Assembly: GCA_016927115.1 (NCBI GenBank)
Contig: JAFGNH010000118.1
Coordinates: 1 to 32,627 of the forward strand
Length of the DNA stretch: 32,627 nt
Origin: Anaerolineales bacterium
GTDB lineage: Bacteria > Chloroflexota > Anaerolineae > Anaerolineales > E44-bin32
Direction: 5' to 3'
A program made the translations under genes and the position numbers. The notes under the pieces are model-generated. The model was not told where the DNA came from. It made no database searches and saw nothing but the letters and a program-made list of their open reading frames with translations. The stretch's first letter is position 1; each line of letters opens with the position of its first letter. This document shows positions 16,635 through 26,088 of this stretch, in pieces.

Positions 16635-16663
16635 ATGATACAATGATTTTAACAGAAAGTAAA
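16635..16663 (-). promoter_or_regulatory. Candidate promoter of the lacI-type regulator gene
   Basis: On the - strand TTTACT (16658-16663) and TATCAT (16635-16640, 5 of 6 match to the -10 consensus) are separated by 17 nt. The operator copy 2 begins 7 nt after the -10 box. The arrangement is consistent with a sigma-70-type promoter repressed by the gene's own product. Confidence 0.5.
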
Positions 16664-16938
16664 GAGGGAATTTTCTAGGTGGATCAGAGGAGACTGTGTA
16701 TTGGTGCTGCTGGGGGATTAAGCAGGATTGTTGCGGATAACCGGTTAAAATCGGATGGGCGAATAGTCAGCCGGTATACAGACTCTTGCTGGGCTTTTAT
16801 GCTTGGATCTCTTCCATCCGCTACTCTGACAAACTGTTCTGAGGTATGGACAATCCCGGCACGATGGAGGAGAAAAGTAGAGCTTGCCCGCGTACTTCAA
16901 TACTTATGGATAGAGAGAGAATGTAGAAAGGTGATGTG

Positions 16939-17967
16939 TGAAGTGACCCCTAAAAATGGACCACAAATTACAGTGGAATGCTATAGAGCTTGTGGAGGAA
17001 AGGCGTGTCCAGAAAACAAACACAGTAAAGCCAGGAATTCAAAGTAGTGCTGGAAGCAGCCGAAGAGCAGGCAACGACCCAAGTAGTCGCAAGCCGATAC
17101 CAGGTTCACCCCAATCAGGTAAGGAGCTGGAAGAGCAAGCTGATCGAGGAAGGAGCCAGAATTTTTACTCGCAAGATGGATCGGGAGGCGAAAGGCCAGG
17201 CTGTTCAGGAGGCAGATCTCTTTGAGCAGATTCGTCGTCTGAAAATGGAGCTGGAGTGGCTCAAAAAAAGCTTTCAGTATCGATTGAGGCCAGGCGCAAG
17301 ATCATCGACAATAATTATCCAGAATCGAGTGTCCGCATGGAGTGTGAGCTGCTGGACTTGAACCGGTTGACGTACTATCTTCCGCCGGTCAGGGAGGGCG
17401 ATGAGATCCTCCAGTTGAAAAAGATGATCGATAAACAATACATGAAAGTACCTGTATTGGCTATCGACAAAGGAAAGAACGGATTCATCGAAAAGCAGGA
17501 CCAGCGGTAAACCGCAAACGCATTGCACAGTTGATGCGAACAATGGGCTTGCAGGCTATCTAGACGAAGAAAAACACCCCGACCCCGGACGGCCAGCACA
17601 AGAAATGCCCCTATTTGTTGCGGAATGGGAAGATAGACCATAACATGCGTGTTGGAGGTGGCAATAATCCACATCAGCATGGACGGGATAGGAAAGGCAT
17701 TTGATAACATTTTTATCACTTCAGCGAGCGATGATGGAGATCGGTGAAGTATGAAGATCTGTCCATCAAGGAGTACGAAACGGTTCTGGTTCTCTTCCAG
17801 GGATTATCTGTGTACTTCCTGATGTATAATCATGAGCGTCCTCATTAGGCATTGGATTACAGAACACCAGCAGAAGTCTATTTCGGTGTTGACAGGGGAG
17901 CTGAGGTTGCAGTCCCAATTAACCTTAATCTAGTCGATGTGAGGTCCCGCTAATGGGGGTCACTTCA
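16939..17967 (+). mobile_element. Decayed IS3-family insertion sequence with recognisable terminal inverted repeats
   Basis: The left end starts TGAAGTGACCCC (16939-16950) and the right end is its exact reverse complement apart from one extra C (17956-17967 region). The similarity continues inwards to GGACC on both sides (16958-16962 and 17943-17948 reversed). Between them lie remnants of the two transposase frames. At 1029 bp the element is shorter than intact IS3 elements (about 1.2-1.5 kb) because much of the catalytic domain is gone. No target-site duplication is evident beside the ends. About 260 bp before it (16680-16938) I see no convincing gene. Confidence 0.75.
17005..17953 (+). pseudogene. 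IS3-family transposase OrfA/OrfB remnants
   Basis: OrfA begins at GTG 17005 and is interrupted by a TAA five codons later, then reads FKVVLEAAEEQATTQVVASR and HPNQVRSWKSKLIEEG, the helix-turn-helix typical of IS3 OrfA. At 17263-17270 the A7G run fits the programmed -1 slippage site of the family, and OrfB continues in the -1 frame (EARRKIIDNNYPESSVRMEC). Further frameshifts and stops follow: MRTMGLQAI then a stop, TPDGQHKKCPYLL, and after a large loss MYNHERPH, stop, ALDYRTPAEVYFG, the OrfB C-terminus. Most of the DDE catalytic core is absent, so no active transposase can be made. Confidence 0.8.
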
Positions 17968-18124
17968 TAGAGAATTTTGGAAGATCAACAAAAAGGAAAG
18001 GCTTTCCTCAGATGTTCGGGTAAGGATCCGTTTCGCCAGAAAAAGGTAAAGCTACTTATCGGACCAGAATCGAACGTTGTTGACCTGGTAAGGATTGGAG
18101 TAGCTAATTATTAGGAGAAATGTG

Positions 18125-21100
18125 ATGCTCGAGTACCAAGAACAAGACTACGGTGATTTGACACATTTAAATCGAGAAGGCCTTATTCTGAGGTCCATTG
18201 GTCGTGAGAATCTGGAAGTGTTTGTAAACGACAACCTTGAATTACTGGGGACTTCTTCAGCCATCTACGAGGCAAACGGGGACTACGCCTTCGGAAATTT
18301 CACCTCAGGGTGGTGCCGAATGCTGGACAGCGCCTCGCGCCGGCTTTGCAATACTTCAGATAATTCTGAAGCGCTGGACTCTGGTCGGTGGCTGTGTCAT
18401 GAATCCTGCTGGACGGATTGCTCCAAACAGTCTGTTGCTGACGGTGTGCCAATCGACATCGAGTGCAACGGAGGTCTTCGGATCTATGCAATTCCGATCC
18501 TTGCGCAGGGCAATGTTGTTGGGGCGATCAATTTCGGATACGGAGACCCGCCAACAGATCCGGAACAGCTCCGAAAGCTGGCTGAGACCTATCAACTTGA
18601 GTATGATGACCTCGTTCGCGAAGCGGATGCATATGACTCACGCCCCCCATTTATCATTGATCTGGCAAAAAAACGACTGCATGCAACAGCCCGGCTCATC
18701 GGGTACATGATTGAAGCCTGCCTGGCTGAAGAAACGCTGCGGAAGAGCGAAGAAACGCTCCGCACCACGCTTCATTCCGTTGGCGATGCGGTGATTTCAA
18801 CCGATATGGACGGTCTTGTTACCTCGATGAATCCGGTAGCGGAATCATTGACCGGCTGGAGCGAGGGAGAGGCAATCGGGCAGCCGCTGGCAACCGCCTT
18901 CCGGATTGTCAACGAACAAACCTGGCAGCTGATAGAAAGTCCGGTCACCCACGTTTTGGAAAGTGGTCAGATTGTCGGGCTCTCCAACCATACCATCCTG
19001 ATTGCCAGGGATGGACGTGAAATCCCGATTGCCGACAGCGGAGCGCCGATCCGGAATGATGCTGGCGAGATTACGGGTGTGGTGCTGGTGTTCCGAGACC
19101 AGACCAAAGAACGCGCGGACCGGGAAGCTTTGGAAGCAAATTATACGCTGCTGCAAATTGCCGGTGAAACAGCTGGATTTGGCGGCTGGAGTGTTGATCT
19201 GAAGAATAATATCTGCACCTGGTCGGATGCGGTGGCCGATATTCATGAAATGCCCCGCGGCTATGCGCCGCCAGTCCAGGAAGGTATTGACTTTTACGCT
19301 CCAGAATGGCGGGCAAAGATTGCGGAGGTTTTCAGCGCTTGTGCGGAAAAGGGTATTCCGTACGATGAGGAAATGGAAATTTTCACACGGAAGGGGAAGC
19401 GCGTCTGGGTGCGGACCATCGGAAGAGCGGTGAGAGATGAAAGTGGCACAATCATCAAAGTGCAGGGTTCTTTTCAGAATATCACTGAGCACAAGCAGGC
19501 AGAAGTATCGCTGAAGGAAAGGGAAGACAGGCTTTCAAAAATAATGTTGGCCGCAAATGACGGCATGTGGGATTGGGATTTGAGAACGAATTCAGTATAT
19601 TTTGATCCGCGCTACTATCAAATGTCTGGATATGAAGTAGATGAATTCCCCTATGATCTTGCAGAATTTCAACAACGCGTTCATCCCGATGATGTTGATT
19701 CTGTGATGAATGAAGCGGAAAAACATTTGAGGGGCGAGGTTGACCTCTTTCAAGTCAAGTTCAGATTCAGGAAAAAATCAGGAGACTGGCAATGGATTCA
19801 GGGGAAAGGAAAAATTGTCGAGCGAAATGAAGAAGGCGCACCGCAGCGCTTTGTGGGAACCCATCGTGACATCAGTGAACTTAAACAGGTGGAATTAGAT
19901 CTTGTTGAACAAAAAGACCTCCTCAGTGCCATCTATCGCAACGCTCCCCTGGTCATGATGGTTGTGAATGCCGAACGGCGCATTCAACAAATTAATCGAT
20001 TCGCAACGCAATTTGCAGATCGGGATGCGGAGGAGCCGCTCGGTATGCGCGGCGGCGAAGCTCTGCGTTGTCTGCATGTGCTGGATGATCCTGAAGGCTG
20101 CGGATTTGGTACCTTTTGTCAGCAGTGTATCATCCGGAATACGGTGCTTGATACGCTGGAAACAGGGAAAACCTACTTACAGGTCGAATCCCCTTACCAA
20201 TTCAAAGGGGAGGACGATGTGATCCGCGAACTCCAATTCCTCATGTCCACAACGCCCATTGAGGTAAAGGGTGAGCGCATGGTTTTGGTGACTCTGCAGG
20301 ATATCTCTGAGAGTAAGCGGGTCGAGCAGGAGCTGCAAGAAAGTGAGGAGAGATTCAAAGCGTTGCATAATGCTTCTTTCGGGGGGATTGTTATTCATGA
20401 CAAAGGTCTCATCCTGGAATGCAATCAGGGTTTATCCGATCTTACTGGTTATACCTATGACGAGCTAATCGGGATGGATGGGTTGATGCTGATCTCCGAG
20501 AACACGCGGGATAAGGTTGTTCGTAATATTGAAGCCGGGTATGAAAAGCCTTACGAGGCGGAGGGTGTCCGTAAAAACGGTGAAATCTATCCAATCCGGC
20601 TGGAGGCAAGGAAAATCAGATACAAGGGCAAAGAAGTCAGAGTAGTTGAATTCAGAGACATCAGTGAAATCAAGCAGGCTGAAAAGGAAAAGGCACATCT
20701 TGAAACCCAGCTCCTGCAGGCTCATAAGATGGAATCCGTCGGGCGCCTGGCGGGCGGTGTAGCGCATGATTTTAATAATATGCTGGGTGTGATTCTTGGT
20801 CATGCGGAGATGGCTCTGGATCAACTGGACCCGGGGCAACCGCTGTTTGCCGATTTGCAGGAAATCCAGAGGGCAGGTCAGCGATCAGCGAAATTAACCC
20901 GGCAATTATTGGCATTTGCCCGCAAGCAGACCATTACTCCCCGGATCATCGATTTGAACGAGACCGTGGAGGGTATGTTACAGATGCTGCGCCGACTTAT
21001 CGGGGAAGGTATTGATCTGGCCTGGCTGCCCGGAAAAGAACCCGCGCTGGTCAGGGTGGACCCCTCCCAGATTGACCAGATCCTGGCTAATTTGTGTCTT

Positions 21101-21850
21101 AATGCCCGAGATGCTATCGCCGATGTTGGGAAAATCACGATCGAGACGGGGGTTGTCTCATTTGATGAAACCTACTGCCATGAACACGCAGGTTTCTTAC
21201 CGGGTGAATATGTGCTGCTTGCAGTGAGTGACACCGGATGTGGCATGGATTCTGTGATCGTGGAGCATATATTCGAACCGTTTTTTACCACCAAGGAGCA
21301 GGGGAAGGGGACCGGTTTGGGATTAGCCTCGGTGTACGGCGCGGTAAAACAAAACGAAGGTTTTATCAATGTGTACAGCGAGCCAGGCCAGGGTACGATC
21401 TTCAGGGTCTATCTTCCTCGGCTTCAGGACGGGACATCAATGCAGAAAGACAAGATGAAAGCAACCCCGAATATGCGTGGAAATGAAACCATCCTGCTTG
21501 TGGAGGATGAGCCGTCTATTTTGCATGTTGTATTGAGAATGCTCGAGAATCTTGGGTATGCTGTGATGGCAGCAAAGACCCCCACTGAGGCCATCCGCCT
21601 GGCTTCTGAACATCATGGTTCCATCGATCTGCTTATAACGGATGTTGTCATGCCTGAGATGAATGGCCGTGACTTGTCCAAAAATCTGGTTAACATTCAT
21701 CCCGGTATCAAATGTCTTTTCATGTCCGGCTATACCGCAAATGTTATTGCTCATCATGGCGCTCTTGATCCAGATGTGGAGTTCATTCAGAAGCCGTTCT
21801 CGAACCAGGCATTGAGCACGAAGGTAAGGGAAGTTATCGAGAAAACCTGA
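18125..21850 (+). CDS. Hybrid sensor histidine kinase with multiple PAS domains and C-terminal receiver
   Basis: This 1241-aa protein has no transmembrane segment visible, so it is probably cytoplasmic. Residues about 20-200 form a Cys-rich PocR/GAF-like sensory domain (Cys64, 75, 91, 95, 99, 114). Five PAS-like segments follow, beginning near TLHSVGDAVISTDMDG, IAGETAGFGGWSVDL, KIMLAANDGMWDWDL, DLLSAIYRNAPLVMM and RFKALHNASFGGIVI. The fourth carries Cys649, 659, 665 and 668. The kinase core has the H-box GRLAGGVAHDFNN with His881, then N, G1 (DTGCGMD) and G2 (GKGTGLGLASVYG) boxes. The receiver has phospho-acceptor Asp1173 in LLITDVVMPEMNG and Lys1223 in IQKPF. No phosphotransfer domain or output regulator is adjacent. 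ATG 18125 has AGGAGA 6 nt upstream. Confidence 0.92.
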   Translation: MLEYQEQDYGDLTHLNREGLILRSIGRENLEVFVNDNLELLGTSSAIYEANGDYAFGNFTSGWCRMLDSASRRLCNTSDNSEALDSGRWLCHESCWTDCSKQSVADGVPIDIECNGGLRIYAIPILAQGNVVGAINFGYGDPPTDPEQLRKLAETYQLEYDDLVREADAYDSRPPFIIDLAKKRLHATARLIGYMIEACLAEETLRKSEETLRTTLHSVGDAVISTDMDGLVTSMNPVAESLTGWSEGEAIGQPLATAFRIVNEQTWQLIESPVTHVLESGQIVGLSNHTILIARDGREIPIADSGAPIRNDAGEITGVVLVFRDQTKERADREALEANYTLLQIAGETAGFGGWSVDLKNNICTWSDAVADIHEMPRGYAPPVQEGIDFYAPEWRAKIAEVFSACAEKGIPYDEEMEIFTRKGKRVWVRTIGRAVRDESGTIIKVQGSFQNITEHKQAEVSLKEREDRLSKIMLAANDGMWDWDLRTNSVYFDPRYYQMSGYEVDEFPYDLAEFQQRVHPDDVDSVMNEAEKHLRGEVDLFQVKFRFRKKSGDWQWIQGKGKIVERNEEGAPQRFVGTHRDISELKQVELDLVEQKDLLSAIYRNAPLVMMVVNAERRIQQINRFATQFADRDAEEPLGMRGGEALRCLHVLDDPEGCGFGTFCQQCIIRNTVLDTLETGKTYLQVESPYQFKGEDDVIRELQFLMSTTPIEVKGERMVLVTLQDISESKRVEQELQESEERFKALHNASFGGIVIHDKGLILECNQGLSDLTGYTYDELIGMDGLMLISENTRDKVVRNIEAGYEKPYEAEGVRKNGEIYPIRLEARKIRYKGKEVRVVEFRDISEIKQAEKEKAHLETQLLQAHKMESVGRLAGGVAHDFNNMLGVILGHAEMALDQLDPGQPLFADLQEIQRAGQRSAKLTRQLLAFARKQTITPRIIDLNETVEGMLQMLRRLIGEGIDLAWLPGKEPALVRVDPSQIDQILANLCLNARDAIADVGKITIETGVVSFDETYCHEHAGFLPGEYVLLAVSDTGCGMDSVIVEHIFEPFFTTKEQGKGTGLGLASVYGAVKQNEGFINVYSEPGQGTIFRVYLPRLQDGTSMQKDKMKATPNMRGNETILLVEDEPSILHVVLRMLENLGYAVMAAKTPTEAIRLASEHHGSIDLLITDVVMPEMNGRDLSKNLVNIHPGIKCLFMSGYTANVIAHHGALDPDVEFIQKPFSNQALSTKVREVIEKT

Positions 21851-22587
21851 AATGGGAGATCGCCGCTTTATGGTTAGGGTCTCTCCGGTCAAGAATGCCC
21901 ATGATTGATTTTGTTATTCACTCAATGGAGGCAATCTGTACGTGCTGCGCTTTGGGTGGGGGAGGTATCAGTACTTTTTTGGAGAGCAATTATATATAGC
22001 ATTTGAGGTGCAATCACTACGAGTGAGGCTATTGCCAAATGTTGTTGATTACGCATCTGGCGGCAATCCTCTAAGTTCAGCAGATTCCATCGAGATTGGT
22101 GCCGGTTTCGCCCACCTTCAGAACTCTCCGTATTTGTTGTTCAGTGAAGCGGGATTGCTTACGATCAAGCAATCCCCACTTATATTATCGCAGAGGTTGT
22201 CTACTTTTTCCTGATCTGATTTTTGGGAATATAAATCGCGCAGATCCTGCCAGGTTGAAGGAAAATCCCCGTTGAACTGTTCAGGAACGTGTACCTGATT
22301 GTTGATAGCATTACCCTTCATGTGCATCCTACAGCTGGGTTCACGTCATCAGTGGAATATTGGTGCACCGAACAGATTGGAAAGGCCTCCTCCCGGGGAG
22401 GTGAGTTTGGTTTTAATCTGTATCCTGGTGTACTCAGAGGCATCCATGCTTGCAGAACCGCACAATCCGCTGTGCGTTTTCCTTTTGGCATGGAGTCGGC
22501 ACTCTAGAGGTGTCTGCGTGGGGATATAGGATGCTGGATGCAGAAGTGGATTGGGGTCCGGTTTGGACATGCGTGCTTCGTGGCGAC
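21851..22587. other. Non-coding or unrecognised stretch after the hybrid kinase
   Basis: This 737-bp stretch has no gene I can support. Short open frames on both strands show no family resemblance. The best is a 69-codon - strand frame at 22118-22327 (contains FNGDFPSTWQDLRDLYSQKS), which has protein-like composition but only a weak ribosome-binding site and no recognised relatives. It may be a fragment of a decayed gene. No clear terminator hairpin was found after the kinase stop. Confidence 0.3.
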
Positions 22588-23283
22588 CTACGGGCGTGGC
22601 TTGAAAAAAATCCTTGAACGCAATGCTCTTTTTCGATCCACACTGTCCAGACGGGTCAGGCTTTCAACTGCCTTTGGGAGTAGTATCAGCAGTTTTCCAC
22701 ACTCAGAAACCACGACATCCTTCCACTGCATGTTGCTCTGATTGATGAAGGTCTTCCATGAAGTAAGTAGAGATTTTTGCTGGACATGGTAGGGAGTATC
22801 GACGGGGTAGGCATGGATCCCCTCAAGATCATTTTCTCTCTGGGATCCACATTTTTGAGTGAGCGAACCTATTACTTCAAGATGGTTTGAGGTGAAACCG
22901 AACAAGGAGCGGAACAGCTCACTCAGAGGTATGCCATGCCACCTTGCCAACCTGGTGATAATATCAAATCGGAACATCAGATTTACATATACGGATTCCT
23001 CTTCATACCTTGTCTCGTTTCCTTCAAACAGGATCCGATCGAATTCTTTCCATCGTTCCATGATGGTTGTCAGTTGTTCCGTTGAGAGAGTAGACTCAGT
23101 CCAACGTGTGACTTCTTCGGATCCAGCGAGCTGATACCTGGTTCCGAAATGGACAGCCCCATAGTCAAGCAAGAGCAGGGGTGTGATTAGTCCGTCCGGG
23201 GTGAAATTGCAGAAACCAGGCTGGGTATCGTCCTCGTCATATGTTTTTCCATCATGGTTATTGATCATTGAATCATTTTCCAT
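22588..23283 (-). CDS. Hypothetical protein, no recognised family
   Basis: An uninterrupted - strand frame gives about 231 residues from ATG 23283 (further candidate starts are TTG 23310 and ATG 23268; none has a strong ribosome-binding site). The protein has no signal peptide or transmembrane helix. It is acidic in its first half (HDGKTYDEDDTQPGF) and basic at the end (RKRALRSRIFFKPRP), with an aromatic-rich middle (RWKEFDRILFEGNETRYEEESVYVNLMFRFDII). It lies alone between non-coding stretches, beside a recombinase relic. I do not recognise any domain. It could be an orphan cargo gene brought by a mobile element. Confidence 0.5.
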   Translation of the reverse strand: MENDSMINNHDGKTYDEDDTQPGFCNFTPDGLITPLLLLDYGAVHFGTRYQLAGSEEVTRWTESTLSTEQLTTIMERWKEFDRILFEGNETRYEEESVYVNLMFRFDIITRLARWHGIPLSELFRSLFGFTSNHLEVIGSLTQKCGSQRENDLEGIHAYPVDTPYHVQQKSLLTSWKTFINQSNMQWKDVVVSECGKLLILLPKAVESLTRLDSVDRKRALRSRIFFKPRP

Positions 23284-23687
23284 GGCCCTGGGCTGAAAGG
23301 TATTTTCCAAGCTTATACCGGAGTGTTTGGTTCAGGTGAGAATCATTCTTCATGGGCAGGAAGTTCCTGCTGGGGTCCAGGATACAGTGTACGCCAGAGA
23401 GATCCTCCCGGTTTCAGAAACCTGAATCGTTCCATTATACTGTTGATTGACCGGCTCTGCTCAGCCGGGATTCCTGACCGGATTCGAGCAGTCTTTTTTC
23501 CAGGTTAGGGAACGCAGGTTTTCCTTCGGTGCGTGTCATTATATTTCCCTGACCGACAGGTTACATCCAGGGTTCTGTCATGGTAGTGGTCTGGGACCAA
23601 AGGTGGCCTTAAGAATCTGGATCACCATTGACCGGAAAAAAGATGGCTCTATTACAGATATGATGAACAGACATAGGTGGCATCACT
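23284..23687. other. Stretch without a supported gene
   Basis: About 400 bp between the hypothetical gene and the recombinase relic. No open frame here resembles a known protein. Its right part probably contains the decayed 3' tail of the recombinase gene. Confidence 0.3.
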
Positions 23688-24318
23688 TTAGGTGTGTCGT
23701 CCTTCTTTGGCAGATGATCTCCCTCGCTGGGTGTTCTGCTCCCAACCCTGGACCTCAGGGATGTTGGACTCCGATGCAAACATTTCGTTGGTAGTCTGTG
23801 CCCGAGCTCCGTGGATCGTCTGTACCTGATCGATCGAAACGCCTGAGTCATCAGTCTCTGAGCCCAGGGTCGAACGGTGTAGGTGGACAGGGGCTCCCGG
23901 GAAGGACCATATCCAGCACGCACCACCAGATCCACAACCAGGGAACGGATCGAGTCCGGGCTGAGCCAGGCACCATACCCGTACCTGCGCTGGCGATAGG
24001 CTCAGAAACCAGGGCTTCCCCTGGGGTGGGTCACCGGTACGGCCTTGCTGGATGAGGATCCACGGAGAAACGACACTCCTTTCCTTCAAGTAGATGTCGA
24101 TTGAGGTCAGGACTGCATCCTCCAGCACGATGTGGCTGGTCTGCCCGGTTTTAGCCACGTCCAGCCGCATGTGGCCGCCGGATTGTTTGGCCAGAAGAAC
24201 ATCGGTTCGCTTCAGAGTGCTGACATCCCCGGCGCGCAGGGCGGTTGCTCGCAAGGTCTGCACTGGTGCCAGTGTCCACAGTGCTTCAAAATGCAGCGTG
24301 TTGAATCACACGAATGCA
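23688..24318 (-). pseudogene. Frameshifted tyrosine recombinase/integrase remnant
   Basis: Reading the - strand from about 24318, one frame gives LHFEALWTLAPVQTL, then ATALRAGDVSTLKRTDV (matching the box I Arg region), VAKTGQTSHIVLEDAVLTSI (the beta hairpin with Lys). Near 23935 the similarity moves to another frame with LSTYTVRPWAQRLM, which corresponds to the box II HxLRHxxAT helix. It then returns to the first frame for SIDQVQTIHGARAQTTNEMFASES, equivalent to the LGHssxxTTxxYa end. The catalytic Tyr position is Phe, and box II lacks the His-Arg-His pattern, so the gene is dead. The N-terminal core-binding domain is missing. Confidence 0.55.
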
Positions 24319-24682
24319 TACGGCGGAGGGGAGATCCGTGTGGCTGCCACTGCTCAATGAAAGTACCGGCGGAGGATACTCCTTCAGAAACATGCTCTTT
24401 CATGCTGATCCTTACTCACATTCCAGCGGATTGCCCAGTTGAGCTGACAGATTGATCCACTTCTATGTTGACATCTTGCTGGTGTGAGCGTTAAGCTCGT
24501 TGTAAGGTCCTGGTGCTTGCAGAGGCATAGGGGATCTGTCATAATTGGCTGTCCTTATGGAAAAAGAACCGTTAATCAAAGGGAAACAAGATAAGGTCTT
24601 GGCCAAGTAGTACAGTACAGCAGGCAATCAGGTGGCCATATTATCTGTGTCAACGACTGACCAGGTTTACGTTGGAGGTGGA
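24319..24682. other. Intergenic stretch in front of the WXG100 cluster
   Basis: About 360 bp hold no supported gene. A perfect -35-like TTGACA lies at 24468-24473, but the sequence 17 nt on (TTAAGC) is a poor -10. A TATTAT near 24640 has no good -35. The cluster promoter is therefore likely in this stretch but cannot be placed. Confidence 0.3.
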
Positions 24683-24979
24683 ATGGCTCGAATAGATGTC
24701 AATCCTGCTGAACTGCGCAGAGCTGCCCGCGAGTGCGAAGCAGCCAGCATCCGACTTTCGGCTGTTGCCGGCGATGTGAGCGGCACTCTGGGCCGGATGC
24801 GCTGGCAGGGGCGCTCAAGGGCGGAGTTCGACCACCGGCACAGCTCCTGGCAGAGTTCGGCTCGGCACCAGGCTGACAACCTGGAACGGCTTGCTCGCGA
24901 ACTTAACCAGGTTGCTCAGCGCTTGGAAGAGGCGGAGCGCCGGGAACGTCTGGAGAGCGAGCGGAGGGACCGTCGATGA
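24683..24979 (+). CDS. WXG100-family protein (ESX/type VII secretion-like)
   Basis: This 98-aa protein has the size and helix-turn-helix hairpin layout of WXG100 proteins. The turn motif is Trp41-Gln-Gly43 in RMRWQGRSRAEF. Helix 1 (VNPAELRRAARECEAASIR) and a long, strongly charged helix 2 ending in RREERL-like Arg/Glu text flank it. Such proteins are usually secreted as helical dimers by ESX/type VII systems, or head a larger effector. An open frame begins at 24632, but ATG 24683 is preceded by GGAGGTGG and gives the family's normal length. It overlaps the next gene by 4 nt (ATGA). Confidence 0.85.
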   Translation: MARIDVNPAELRRAARECEAASIRLSAVAGDVSGTLGRMRWQGRSRAEFDHRHSSWQSSARHQADNLERLARELNQVAQRLEEAERRERLESERRDRR

Positions 24980-26088
24980 CCCGTATCGAAGTTGATCCCA
25001 ATGAACTATCCAACTTCGGAAGCATGCTGTACGGCAAGCGCGGCGAAATCGAGAGCATCCAGCGCTCGGTGGAATCAGCGTTGAATATTTCCTGGAGCGG
25101 TGCAAGCCAGGCTGGAGTGATAAGCCGCTGGCAGGATACCCGCTCCGGGCTGCACAAGCTGGTACAGGAGACGGGGGATCTCTCCTCCTTTGTTAAGACG
25201 AAAGCACAATCCTTTCATGACGCAGATAAACACAGTTCGAGTGGTATTGGAGCAATCGCCTCGAATTGGATGGCTGGCGCTGCAGTCGTGGGTGTGACCG
25301 GAGTCGTGCTGGCGGAGAAGGGGATGCAGGCCTGGGGAAAACTGGGCTTGCGGGAGCAGGTTGAACTCGGTCATGATCTGCGTGAAGCGTATGAAATATA
25401 TGAGACTGTTAAAGTTGTCCGCTCTGGGAAACTGATTAAGGATGGAGTCCACAGCGGGCATTCGATCATACTGGGAGGGCACAAGGTCCACCAGACAGTA
25501 GGGGTTGCGAAGAATCTGCACCATATCAATAACATCAACATCCCTGCGCATATGGCGAAGGAAGCGGCTGGCAGTACAGCGATTTTTACAGCGGTTTTCG
25601 CAGGTGGCCTTAACGCCTATGAAAACTGGCACACTTATCAGGATGAAGGTTTGGAGAAAGTTGTCGGTGCTACTGTGGTGGACACAGCGCTGGATGTCGC
25701 CCTCACCGCTGGGGGCGCTTTTGTTGGCGCGACGGCCGGTGGCGCACTGGGAGGTGCGCTCGGAGCGCTTCTTGGACCGCCCGGAGCTGCTGCGGGTGCA
25801 GTCATCGGGGGCAAAGTCGGCGCTGTAGCTGGAGGATGGGTTGGGGGTCAGCTATCAGAGTTGATAAAGGATCAATCGTGGTGGGAACATGCTCGTGAAG
25901 GCGCTGCCGAGGTGGTCCGCTTCCAGGAACAGGTGACGGTAGCAGCTGTTGCAACTTCATACAGGGTCGGGCAGCAGCTGGGAGAGGCGACCAGCCGGGT
26001 TGGAGCGGGGCTGATGAACACGCTCCAATCTGCAGGTGGAGATTTTGGAAGGAGGCTGTTTGGTGGTGGACAACCCGTATCGGCTTAG
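24976..26088 (+). CDS. WXG100-head protein with glycine-zipper C-terminal half, candidate type VII effector
   Basis: This 370-aa protein starts with a WXG100 domain (residues 1-90; Trp40-Ser-Gly42 in NISWSGASQ). A hydrophobic segment follows (WMAGAAVVGVTGVVLAEKG, about 99-117). Residues 241-293 form a long glycine/alanine-rich stretch with repeating GxxxG spacing (AGGAFVGATAGGALGGALGALLG and beyond). Glycine zippers of this type insert in membranes and are common in pore-forming toxins and colicin-like proteins. The combination fits a polymorphic-toxin-like effector, but it could also be a structural surface protein. The start overlaps the 98-aa WXG100 gene by 4 nt, so the two are probably translated together as partners. 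Confidence 0.8.
   Translation: MTRIEVDPNELSNFGSMLYGKRGEIESIQRSVESALNISWSGASQAGVISRWQDTRSGLHKLVQETGDLSSFVKTKAQSFHDADKHSSSGIGAIASNWMAGAAVVGVTGVVLAEKGMQAWGKLGLREQVELGHDLREAYEIYETVKVVRSGKLIKDGVHSGHSIILGGHKVHQTVGVAKNLHHINNINIPAHMAKEAAGSTAIFTAVFAGGLNAYENWHTYQDEGLEKVVGATVVDTALDVALTAGGAFVGATAGGALGGALGALLGPPGAAAGAVIGGKVGAVAGGWVGGQLSELIKDQSWWEHAREGAAEVVRFQEQVTVAAVATSYRVGQQLGEATSRVGAGLMNTLQSAGGDFGRRLFGGGQPVSA

Noticed and set aside
16679..17047. 122-codon + strand open frame
   Set aside because: It runs through the left end of the IS3 relic and has no recognisable domain or ribosome-binding site; probably chance.
18845..19492. 215-codon - strand open frame
   Set aside because: It lies wholly inside the PAS region of the hybrid kinase and has no family resemblance.
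22349..22570. 73-codon - strand open frame
   Set aside because: Low-complexity, proline/serine-rich reading with no ribosome-binding site or relatives recognised.
24468..24490. TTGACA as promoter for the WXG100 cluster
   Set aside because: The -35 is perfect but the expected -10 position reads TTAAGC, and the distance to the ATG is about 210 nt.
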